Shown here: piece by piece, positions 44,725 to 52,717 of the stretch
Layout of the letters: each line of letters begins with the position of its first letter
Numbering within the stretch: position 1 is the stretch's first letter
From: Sinohyriopsis cumingii
Lineage: Eukaryota > Mollusca > Bivalvia > Unionida > Unionidae
Direction: 5' to 3'
Length of the DNA: 64,000 nucleotides
Assembly: GCA_028554795.2 (NCBI GenBank)
Contig: CM068826.1
Coordinates: 100,282,846 to 100,346,845 of the forward strand
Position numbers and translations under genes: made by a program
The notes under the pieces: generated by a model
The model's input: only the letters and a program-made list of their open reading frames with translations
Databases searched by the model: none
Told to the model about the DNA's origin: nothing

Positions 44725-44953
44725 ACTGGGCCACTTCTTGGGTGCAAGCCTCAAAACCCCTCTTTTTCCAGTCACGGACATCTGTCCAACGGGGGTGTAA
44801 GTCACAAGCTACACACACATCGTCATACACGTCTTGGGTAGCTAAAAGTTGACGAATCTTTTTTTCCCGGAGAGGTCGAGAAGTATCCAGATGAAAACGT
44901 AAGGCTTTGAGCAAAAGGAGTCTCTCGTGAACATTTAAAGGCACCACTTTCAT
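44708..44953 (-). CDS. small accessory protein, ATGA-overlapped with its neighbour
   Basis: 81 aa starting MKVVPLNVHERLLLLKAL at 44953. The frame is open further up to 45043, but this ATG overlaps the preceding gene's stop as ATGA. Sequence features are an N-terminal amphipathic helix, VCVACDLHPRWTDV, and an otherwise helical pattern. No family was recognised. Confidence 0.45.
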   Translation of the reverse strand: MKVVPLNVHERLLLLKALRFHLDTSRPLREKKIRQLLATQDVYDDVCVACDLHPRWTDVRDWKKRGFEACTQEVAQYAREL

Positions 44954-45162
44954 GTTGAATGGGGTGGTAAATACTGTTCGTAAAAAGTCCACAAGGAATC
45001 GGCTGGTAAACGAAATCCCAGAAAACAAGTCACTAAGACACACACCACTTGTCGACCCAAATTGAACAGATACAGTTCTTGTAATAATCGATGGTAATGA
45101 TCCACGGTTTGAATATGGTCACTGAGTTCCTTCCACGGAATCTGTTCAATCACATACGACAT
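44950..45162 (-). CDS. small accessory protein
   Basis: 70 aa from the Met at 45162 (MSYVIEQIPWKELSDHI), or 74 aa from the Met at 45174. A TATAAAAA at 45184-45191 lies upstream, very close to the first ATG, so the second is more likely to be in the mRNA. It has a Leu-rich helix and a short hydrophobic stretch. The IPWKEL start is reminiscent of the LPxEL motif in the next two genes. Its stop shares bases with the next gene's ATG. Confidence 0.45.
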   Translation of the reverse strand: MSYVIEQIPWKELSDHIQTVDHYHRLLQELYLFNLGRQVVCVLVTCFLGFRLPADSLWTFYEQYLPPHST

Positions 45163-45637
45163 AAGTCGTGGCATGGGAGCCTGTTTTTATAGTCTCTTTG
45201 TTTCGGAAACAATACACGTACTTTCTAGCCAGAGATCTTCGTTCTCCAGTGGGGAATCTAAATGTTGCATACTGTAACCGAAACGTCAGAGTTTGTTTAG
45301 AAGTTTCCTCTTCCGCTAAGTAGATTCCACGTAAAATATGTCGGTAATCCTTTACCTTGTCTTCCTCAATGCGTTGCACTAGGTGAATCTCGAAGTAACC
45401 AAAATGATCAACATGTGGATCATCGGGGCCCTGGAAGTATTGAACAAGGTCTGACCACTGAAACAATTTCTGACGAATCAGTTCTCTTATACCATTCAGG
45501 TACCAGTGGTTAAAGATCTGGTGACGTAACGGATGCAATTTTTCCTTACGTTTCACTTGTATTTTGACCAGCTCTCGGTAAATCCTTTCTCTCAATTCCA
45601 CAGGCATAGCACGAATGTTCTCTTGTAAAGTATCCAT
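45146..45637 (-). CDS. accessory protein with LPxEL-like motif, paralogue 1
   Basis: 163 aa. The N-terminus reads IRAMPVELRERIYREL, matching the IESLPKELQEKIYKEV in the next gene, so the two are probable paralogues. The pattern resembles the start of an F-box (LPxELxxxI), but the rest lacks clear F-box or substrate-binding repeats, so this is weak. The remainder is basic and aromatic-rich. Unknown function. Confidence 0.55.
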   Translation of the reverse strand: MDTLQENIRAMPVELRERIYRELVKIQVKRKEKLHPLRHQIFNHWYLNGIRELIRQKLFQWSDLVQYFQGPDDPHVDHFGYFEIHLVQRIEEDKVKDYRHILRGIYLAEEETSKQTLTFRLQYATFRFPTGERRSLARKYVYCFRNKETIKTGSHATTYVVCD

Positions 45638-45658
45638 GAATAAGTCAGTCCGTACAAT

Positions 45659-46051
45659 TCACAATCTTCTCCTAGAGCAAAAGTAATCCACATAGTAAGT
45701 AATTTCTGACCACTGCCATTCAGGGTAACGTCCAAGAATGTCACTGAACTCTTTTGATGTAAACGGTCTAGAGTAATACAATTGGACGAATGCACACTTC
45801 ACCCAAAGAAATCTAACACACTGGTTGACTTTTTTCACTTTCCTCTTGTGAATTTCTCGGCACAAAAGTTCTACAGTCACCCCTTGAGATTTCACTCTGG
45901 CAAGTCCCTGCCAAACTTCCTTATAAATCTTCTCTTGCAGTTCTTTAGGTAATGATTCAATATCGTTTTTGAAATGCAGTTTAAATACTGGTCTCGGTGA
46001 TGTCCAACATTTGACTCCTAGCCAAACTGGTTTCTTCTTCGTCAACGACAT
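45659..46051 (-). CDS. accessory protein with LPxEL-like motif, paralogue 2
   Basis: 130 aa from the Met at 46051 (MSLTKKKPVWLGVKCW). The frame is open further upstream but would overlap the IAP gene, and this ATG lies 12 bp after the IAP stop. It shares the LPKELQEKIYKEV block and a following basic helix with the 45146 gene. Its aromatic-rich C-terminus (EWQWSEITYYVDYF) parallels a WSDLVQYF segment in its partner. Confidence 0.55.
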   Translation of the reverse strand: MSLTKKKPVWLGVKCWTSPRPVFKLHFKNDIESLPKELQEKIYKEVWQGLARVKSQGVTVELLCREIHKRKVKKVNQCVRFLWVKCAFVQLYYSRPFTSKEFSDILGRYPEWQWSEITYYVDYFCSRRRL

Positions 46052-46062
46052 GGTAAGTTCCT

Positions 46063-46374
46063 TTAATGTCTCGGTCCCACTAAAGGTAAGTAATGACAAT
46101 TCGGTGACCATCGAGCATGTTCTACGTAGGCCGAATCTTGCGGTTCCCAGTGGTGAAGTGACACACCGCAACTGAAGCACTTGACTTTATCTCCTTCGCC
46201 CAAGTAGAACAATCCGGCTCTGGCTAATTCTTCGGGGGTCGGGCCTCCCAGATACTTAGGCCATTTTCCTTTGAACGATTGAAGACGATTTTCAAAGTCG
46301 CAGTATTCCGACAAACGCACAGGAAACGAATATTCGTCTTTCACAGGTTCGTTTCGATGAGGGTTGGGTGACAT
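46063..46374 (-). CDS. single-BIR inhibitor-of-apoptosis-like protein
   Basis: 103 aa from the Met at 46374. The ORF extends to 46443, but that extension overlaps the neighbour and contains a promoter motif. The BIR domain is complete: FENRLQSFKGKWP, GLFYLGEGDKVKCFSCG, then a zinc site of C-x2-C, H and C (CFSC, EHARWSPNC) with a conserved HWEP. There is no RING. Host IAPs and some viral IAPs share this fold. By family knowledge it could block apoptosis, but target and activity are inference. It was probably captured from a host or another virus. Confidence 0.85.
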   Translation of the reverse strand: MSPNPHRNEPVKDEYSFPVRLSEYCDFENRLQSFKGKWPKYLGGPTPEELARAGLFYLGEGDKVKCFSCGVSLHHWEPQDSAYVEHARWSPNCHYLPLVGPRH

Positions 46375-46388
46375 GGACAGGAGTTTGC

Positions 46389-46706
46389 TCAGAGCTGGAT
46401 GACATCCGTCGGGGGGGGGGGGAGTAAACGTGAAGGTGAACATCCCCCTTTAAAACGAAACCCAGTAAAATGTCCAAGAGGACGAGCGGCATCGCTTTCG
46501 CATCCCTCAGGTTTGAAACGCACAGCATCACTTTCCATGATAGGGGTAGTGACACTAAAGTTCCCATGATGCTTTACGGCATCGCTAAGGTCACAACGTA
46601 CAGCATCGTACCCATCGCAAGGCTCACAATCGCATTCCACTTCAGAAGCCCCATACTTGAATTGTGCCTTTCTAAACTTGTTTTGTGTTTCTCTGAAAGT
46701 ATTCAT
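46389..46706 (-). CDS. small protein with SDAV repeats
   Basis: 105 aa. It starts MNTFRETQNKFRKAQF, then has a Cys-rich stretch (VECDCEPCDGYD) and four related repeats (YDAVRCDL, SDAVKHHG, SDAVRFKP, SDAARPLG). A TATATAAAAAG at 46761-46771 (within the 3' end of the polymerase) lies about 55 nt upstream. A poly-G run on the plus strand at 46411-46422 encodes its Pro run, a possible site of slippage. No family is known. The next gene begins 15 nt downstream. Confidence 0.45.
   Translation of the reverse strand: MNTFRETQNKFRKAQFKYGASEVECDCEPCDGYDAVRCDLSDAVKHHGNFSVTTPIMESDAVRFKPEGCESDAARPLGHFTGFRFKGGCSPSRLLPPPPTDVIQL
46428..46447 (-). promoter_or_regulatory. related promoter motif before the IAP gene
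   Basis: Minus strand GGGGATGTTCACCTTCACGT matches the left-end modules at 34109, 34937 and 35806, preceded by TTTTAAAG. It lies about 54 nt before the ATG at 46374. There is no TATA box directly after it. Confidence 0.5.
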
Positions 46707-46738
46707 CTTGTTCGCTTGGTCTTGGTAGTCACAATGAA

Positions 46739-49700
46739 CTATCGATCTTGCCTAGAGTTCCTTTTTATATACAGACCAATACCGACGTGTCCATACGGTA
46801 AAGTGAAATGATTGGGAAGTCGCACTCGCTTCTGGTACACGATTTGATAGACTTTTTCCAAGGGTCGACTGACGATGTGGTGAGTGGGTAAAAGTACAAT
46901 CTTGTTCGGTTGATAGGTGGTCACTTTAAAGTTTCCATCCTCTCCCGATTGCAAGGCTTCTTTCAATACCCCAAAGTTGACCACTCGACTGGTACGATAA
47001 TTCAGAGTCGGTCCGTTCACTTTGTACGTCGTGTGCACTTCTCCTTGTGGGTCCCGGTATTCGTAGCCGTAATTTTTGGGACCGCCACTGACGAAACTTA
47101 GAATCTTGTCCTCGGGATGCTCGTCTGTCCAGGCTCCTAAACGGTCTCCTTCGATGTCAGGGTGCTGTTGACTCGGGTGATGGATGTAAATGCAACTGTC
47201 CGTGTCAAAGTACAGGACGCGTTCCCCTAACAGTTCTAAAGCTTCGTACAATTTTAAGCGAGCATGAGCTGTCACGTAAGCCGCAATGATGACATTTCCA
47301 AAAGGGTCGTCTTGTACAAAGTCCAGATCTTCTTCGTAATTGACCAAGATCAAATCCTCGCGAACGACGTCCACGTGTTTCATGTATTTGGTTTTGTCGT
47401 GAATCATCTGGAAGTAGCGGGAAGTTTCTGTCAAATATTCCGTTTTGGGTAAACACGGTCGTTGTGCCATTTTACCCCACAAGCAATTTAACATCACTTT
47501 GGCAAACGATCGCCTGCCTTCGTTTTTCTCGATGTGATCTAAAGTGATGCCTTCTTGTTCATAGTATTTCTCTTTGAATTTTATTTGGTCTTCGGGAGTG
47601 TGACACCAGGAAGGATAGCCACTGGCTTCTTGTTTCAGTTTCAAAAAGGCATCCACGTAGTCGGCGAAAATGCCTTTCTGACTGGGGTCACCCTTGTGGT
47701 AATGATGTGTCTTGGGTAAGTGGCAAATTTCGTACACTTCTAACAGTTGGTATCCCATGTCCAGAGCTTTGAACAATTCCACGCTGACCCAGGTTCCCGT
47801 CAAAGCCCGTTCTTCCTGGTTATGCTGACAAGGCTGATCTTGGTTGCACGTTTCGGCACAAGTACGACACAAAGGAAACATTAGTTTGCCTTGGCAATGG
47901 TGAGGTAACACGGGATGGTACAAGTCCGTGGGAGGAAAAACTTTGCGCTTGATCAGACCTTCGTATTGTCGAATGTTTTTCAGGTCGATGTGCTCCGTGA
48001 ACAATTGTGGGTGTCCTGCTTGAAAGCTACAATATTTGCACACGTAGGGATACAGTGAACACACGTCCAAGTATTTGATTTCTTCTCCTTTCTCTTCGTC
48101 GGCTCGGTACAGCAAACAGGTGGCATTGGTCCTTCCTCCGTCCAAATCTCCCTCGGGTTCAGCGGGTCCATGAACTGGTAACTTTCCACGAGACATTTAA
48201 ACTCGGGATCGGTTTTCATACGGTGATCGTACTCGTGTTCCCACATTTCCACCACTTGGTATCCTTCCTGTTCTAACTTTAGGCGTCGCTGACAAGTGTC
48301 CTGGTACAAGTCTTCCATGGTTCGTTGTAAAAACTGATTTTTAGTGCTACGATCAGGGTAACAGACGGGACATCCGTGAAATAAGCAATCGTTAAACTCG
48401 TACACGATCTTGGGGTTTTCTAAGTCTCAGCCATCGACCGAATACGTTCCGATGGTCTTTTCACCTCCGTTGCGGGCATGCTAAATCCATTTGTCTTCCT
48501 TGTCGCACAAGTAATGTAACCAACGTAGGGCTTTGACCGAGTATTGACGTTTGACATAGTGGGTCGATTGAGGGCTGATGACAGCCACGGTGTTTTCAGG
48601 CATGAATCGTTGACGATACACTAAGGAACACGCTTTCGCAATGGTGCAAGCTTCTTTCAAAGGATCGACCCCTCCGTGTTCCATGAACAGTTCTCGAAAT
48701 TTTCCACAGCAACGCCGTAAAATGTCCACGTCGGAACGACAATACTTTAGCATTTCTTCCTCAAAGTCGAAAGGGTCCGAGGCGTGAGCCTGGTACCAAG
48801 CGTAGAAAGCTTCTCGTTGTTCGGTACTCATGTTGTCGGGGTCGTAATAGTGAGCCTCAGGTAAATGGGGTAAAACGGCGTGTTGATTGGCTTCCGTATT
48901 GAAAAAGTGTGGAAAGTACCCTTTAGCCATTTCTGTCATTCCAAATGTTTTAGGCATTCGACTCAAAGGCATGGCCAAGTAACTCATCGAATCTTTAAAC
49001 TGTACTTGTCCTACTTGCATGAAAATGATTTTGGCTCCGTTCAAAGTCACTTTAGGACGCTCGGTGCCTTGTTCCGTATAGTATCTCAAAAGAAACTGTC
49101 CATCGTATCCGGAGAAATTGTGAGCCATCACCGTGGCATGACGATGACAATCTCCGTAACGTTCGATGTCCTCTTGGTTCCACGTCTTGTCGATGGGGTC
49201 TAAGACCCATTTGGCAAAATCGGCTAACGTGTTCGGTCCTCGAAAGATTTTTTCACGCCCTCCGGGAACCTTACTGCAGTGAGGGCAATGACTGAAGATA
49301 GGTTCCTGAATGCACTTCTCGCACGCTTGATGAGCCACGCAGAAATTAGGAATGTGAATGCCGGTCTCTTGCATGCATTCGAAATAAAAAAAGATGAAAT
49401 TGCCTTTCTTCTTGTGACCGTCCTCTTTCTCTGGTGGGGGTTGGTATTTTTGCACGTAGCATTGATGTTCCAAGTCCACGATGTGGTGACAAATGTGACA
49501 TTTTTTCTTTCCTGAACATACGTGTGCCTTGGCACTGTTGGTACGTATGCCTTGTCCACACGTAGGGCACAATCTCAGCAGTTGACAAGCGCATTTCTGC
49601 TGTGAACCTTGCGTCTTCAAATGTTGTTGGTAACAGGTAGGACTGACAAACGTGCGCAGACAAGCAGGACAATGCACTGGTCCTTCGCTCAGACAGGGTG

Positions 49701-50796
49701 GAGAAGATAAACATCCTGATCATTTCGTTCCGCAATGCGTGTGTTGCTCTCGATTATTATAAGCACGGTCACATTTCTCACAGTAATATCTGTATCCCAG
49801 GAATCCGGTGATACTGGCAATGGTATCGAAATGGTCATCGTGATAATAGACATGAATGTATTTTCCGTCCTTAAAGTCTTTCCCTCGAAACAACAGAGGC
49901 CCGCGCATTTCTTGAGGGTACACTTTCAAGGTGTATCGTGGAGCTAGGACATCTTGCAATTTTTGCATCTCAGGAATGCCACAGGGTGTGTCTTTGGACA
50001 GTTCGGCTTGTTGCAACAGGAGTTCTGCTTCACTTCGTTGTTTGGCTCGGTCCGATTTTCGAATATTCTCCCAGGATCTTTTTCATTCTACCGTGTCGTT
50101 TTTGTTGGCATAGGTTCGTCCCACCACGATAGCCCTGGCTAAACACATCTGGTCTTGAGGGTTGTAAAGTTGGACGAGGCTACGCTTAATGCTGCGAAGC
50201 TCGTTCACCAATAACATCTTTTTGCGTCCAGTCCCTTGAGGAGGAGAGACGTGGGTCATGTCCAGTGTGGCTTTTCCATCGGTGATGTCAAACTGGTCAT
50301 TGGATTGTTGTACGTGTTGAATTTTGTCCATGACTTTGCAAACGGTGAATTCTGCAGGGGTGCTAAACTCGATCCAAACAGGGGATTTCAAACCGTCGTG
50401 TTGTATGGAAAGTCTCAAGCGATCGTCTTCTTTGGGTTGGCATTGTCGCTTGAGTGTGGTGAGCAAAGAATCCCACACCCCGGTGATGAACCCTTCTGCT
50501 TTCTCTAACGGTACTTCGGACTTGAAATCTTTAAACTTCACTGTGTATTGGTAAGCCGTGGTTCTAAAGTTTCTAGAGGAGCGCTTTTCCGTCTCTCGAA
50601 TGGAAGAGTACTTTTCAGGGTTGACTAAAGGTGGTAAACTTTGTTTAGAGGGTTCGGATTCTGGTTCACTCATGTCCTCTTCAAAATCACTGGCATGAAT
50701 TTGTGCCAAGACTTCAGCCCTGGTACGAGGCGATAGATCACGTTTCTACCTCTTACTTTCTTCTTCTTTCTTCTCAAATGAATAGGATCGTTTCAT
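46739..50796 (-). pseudogene. protein-primed B-family DNA polymerase, inactivated
   Basis: Read as one gene from the ATG at 50796, 54 nt after a TATAAAT box (50844-50850). It carries a nuclear-type basic start, an N-terminal region with QMCLARAIVVGRTY, Cys/His clusters (49.2-49.8 kb), exonuclease motifs NFSGYDGQFLL and YCRSDVDIL, polymerase motif A near CSLYPYV, motif B near NCLWGKMAQ and motif C FDTDSC. Five in-frame stops (TAG at 50746-50748 and 48481-48483; TGA at 50083-50085, 49720-49722 and 48427-48429) and a one-base frameshift near 48150 interrupt it. The Exo I motif also shows Tyr where the family has the catalytic Asp. By family knowledge it would replicate the element. This copy should not make a full-length enzyme. 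Confidence 0.9.
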
Positions 50797-50843
50797 CTTG
50801 AGTGAAAAACGTCAAATGACTCAAGTTTAAACACCATGGGCTA

Positions 50844-50877
50844 ATTTATAGTCATGGCAGACCAGCGTATATAAAAG
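50844..50877. promoter_or_regulatory. bidirectional promoter, polymerase / zinc-knuckle genes
   Basis: A minus-strand TATAAAT at 50844-50850 serves the polymerase gene and a plus-strand TATATAAAAG at 50868-50877 serves the zinc-knuckle gene (ATG 50929). The two TATA boxes are only about 17 nt apart, so the two directions could compete. Confidence 0.7.
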
Positions 50878-50928
50878 GGTGTGTCTTGTCCTTTCACTAT
50901 TCATTTCACTCTCTAACCGAGCACAACG

Positions 50929-51401
50929 ATGGAAGAGACTAGCCAAATCGAACGTTTCATCAGAGCTTTGCGAGGGGTCATTAGAAAATTCTCTTCAGAC
51001 CAGCCGACGGACTACTCTCCTTCCTTTCGAGATAAAAGTCAAGATACTTGCTATATCTGTCAGAATAAAGGGCATTGGTCTTCAGAGTGTCCAGACCATC
51101 AAAAAAGAAAAAAGGGGCTAGAAAAGACAAAAGTCAAGATACCTGTTATTATTGTCAAGAAAAAGGACATTGGTCTCCAGAATGCCCAAAAAAGAAACAA
51201 AAGGAGTCAGAAGAAGAGAGGGATTCTTCAGAGGTAGAAGAGAGGGATTCTTCAGAGGAAGAAGAGGAAGAAAAAAGACAATTCTATTTACAAGAGGCAA
51301 AGAAAAAGAAACAGGAGAAGAAAAGAAGAAGGGAAGAAAGTGAGGAGGAAGAAGAGGAAAAGCCTGTGACGGTGAAGAAATTGAAAAAACAGAGAGACTA
51401 A
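50929..51401 (+). CDS. CCHC zinc-knuckle protein with candidate -1 frameshift
   Basis: The first frame starts at the ATG at 50929 (MEETSQIERFIRALRG) and has one CCHC knuckle, CYICQNKGHWSSEC. It would end at 51237 without a shift. A second knuckle, CYYCQEKGHWSPEC, and a long acidic-then-basic coiled-coil tail lie in the -1 frame, which is open to 51401. At 51108-51114 the sequence is A_AAA_AAG, read in the zero frame in exactly the classic slippery arrangement. A -1 slip would give about 157 aa. Alternatively an indel in the A run broke the gene. Gag-like knuckles suggest nucleic acid binding. AATAAA lies at 51482-51487. Confidence 0.65.
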
Positions 51402-51481
51402 ACAATGCGACAGAAGAAGTGTATGAACTTTTTAAAGTGCTCTGTTGTGAATTGTGAATTGTATTGTTAATATTTATAAAG

Positions 51482-51487
51482 AATAAA
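51482..51487 (+). terminator. polyadenylation signal of the zinc-knuckle gene
   Basis: AATAAA about 80 nt after the stop at 51401. It contrasts with the histone-type end of the next gene. Confidence 0.6.
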
Positions 51488-51645
51488 TTAAGTATTAAAA
51501 GGTAAGTGTCTTTGGGTTTTGATTTTAAAATAAGAACGTACACTCACACACTCATACACAGACACGTACTATAGGGGTAAAATATATTTTTTTTTTTTTG
51601 AGTTATTGGCAAGTGAAAGTCTATCTCTTTTCGAGAGACGTGGGT

Positions 51646-51661
51646 GGCCCTGAAAAGGGCC
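51646..51661 (-). terminator. histone-type mRNA 3' stem-loop
   Basis: Minus strand GGCCCTTTTCAGGGCC followed by ACCCA and then GAAAAGAGA about 12-15 nt on. It lies about 100 nt beyond the stop of the gene ending at 51761. No AATAAA was seen just downstream on this strand. Confidence 0.82.
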
Positions 51662-51760
51662 TTTTTTGGTGTAGGGGTGCGTTTAAGCAATCAACTTTAA
51701 CTGTCTTAAGCCTTTGCCACGGCCGAGGCCTACTTCTGGACTGCGTACTGTTGATGATGA

Positions 51761-52243
51761 TCATTTGGTTGAAATCACTAAGGGTGGTACGGTAGGCTTA
51801 GTCACAGGGTTGACGTGTTTAGCTCGGGAAGGTCGTATCCTCTTTGGTCGTAATAAAGAAGTCTGATACATTTGTTTCAGACTTCTTAACTCCGCTAAAA
51901 TGTCCAACAGTACCGTGACCGTTTGATTTTCACCCTCTTGTTTCTTTGCTGCTACTTCTTCTTCTTCTTGTTTTTTTCTTACCTCTTCTTCTTGCTGCTG
52001 TAGGAGAAAAGCTTGTTCCGCTTCCTTTTGTCGTTGTATAAATTTCTCCAATTCTTCTTTCTGTCTCTGTCTAAAATTCTCCAATTGCGGTAATGAAGGT
52101 GACGAAGGTTCCGGAACAAATTTTTGCGAGGTAAGAAAATCTACAAAATCCCAATTCACCTCTTCTGAAAGTAAGTCCGGGTTCCCTTGGGCGGTCTCCA
52201 CTGCTGGTGCACCCCAATGGATCGTTTTCTGAGTTTCCGTCAT
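51761..52243 (-). CDS. Gln/Glu-rich coiled-coil accessory protein, right end
   Basis: 160 aa starting MTETQKTIHWGAPAVETAQG. The N-terminal 60 residues are acidic. Then there is a long Gln/Glu/Lys helix (about 60-105) and a basic Pro-containing tail with LRPKRIRPSRAKHV. No family is known. Its composition parallels the left-end genes, and like them it ends with a histone-type stem-loop. A TATA-like CTATATAG at 52291-52298 lies about 50 nt upstream. Confidence 0.65.
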   Translation of the reverse strand: MTETQKTIHWGAPAVETAQGNPDLLSEEVNWDFVDFLTSQKFVPEPSSPSLPQLENFRQRQKEELEKFIQRQKEAEQAFLLQQQEEEVRKKQEEEEVAAKKQEGENQTVTVLLDILAELRSLKQMYQTSLLRPKRIRPSRAKHVNPVTKPTVPPLVISTK

Positions 52244-52290
52244 GTTGAATCACTGTCGCATAGATTGACTGCACACAGGCGCTAGCGAAT

Positions 52291-52312
52291 CTATATAGAC
52301 CACGTGACGTCA
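52291..52312. promoter_or_regulatory. TATA box with overlapping E-box and CRE-like site
   Basis: CTATATAG (52291-52298), CACGTG (52301-52306) and TGACGTCA (52305-52312) stand in series upstream of the minus-strand gene. The last two are consensus bHLH and CREB/ATF sites. They lie in the divergent region between this gene and the plus-strand gene at 52463. Confidence 0.6.
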
Positions 52313-52410
52313 CAGACTGCTCTCTTCGGATTGGATGCGGGCTGACTGAATTTTGTAACGCATGTTTGGATTGGTCAACAAACTCAATCCGTTTCAATCC
52401 TACCTCTACC

Positions 52411-52420
52411 TATAAATAAG
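52411..52420 (+). promoter_or_regulatory. TATA box for the right-end plus-strand gene
   Basis: TATAAATAAG, 52 nt before the ATG at 52463. Confidence 0.6.
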
Positions 52421-52462
52421 TGCAGTTCACTGCATTGATTCACCTGTTCTCGGTGCCTCAAG

Positions 52463-52696
52463 ATGTGGACCGATGTACAATCTTCTACGCTTGTGTCTTC
52501 AGTGATGTTCCAGACGGACATACCCATGTATGTCCGATCCAAGTGGACCGTTGTCCACAGGACAGACACCAGTCTGTGGATACGTAGGATCTACGTAGAA
52601 AGACAAGGATGCCTCAAAAGAGTCCTGATTTACGGTCCTATAGTGAGACGCAGCCTAAGGACAAGAAGAAGACCAATGCGGTGCCCTTTATGTTAA
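52463..52696 (+). CDS. small arginine-rich accessory protein, right end
   Basis: 77 aa starting MWTDVQSSTLVSSVMFQ, with an Arg-rich C-terminus (RRSLRTRRRPMRCPLC). No family was recognised. Support comes from the TATA box 52 nt upstream and a histone-type stem-loop 25 nt after the stop. The region just after the stop is also a perfect 9-bp inverted repeat (ATGTTAATG with CATTAACAT, loop GATA). Confidence 0.55.
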   Translation: MWTDVQSSTLVSSVMFQTDIPMYVRSKWTVVHRTDTSLWIRRIYVERQGCLKRVLIYGPIVRRSLRTRRRPMRCPLC

Positions 52697-52717
52697 TGGA
52701 TACATTAACATAAACAC

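Noticed and set aside
50083-50085. TGA as selenocysteine or readthrough in the polymerase
   Set aside because: Three TGA and two TAG codons plus a frameshift in one gene fit decay better. No selenocysteine insertion element was identified.
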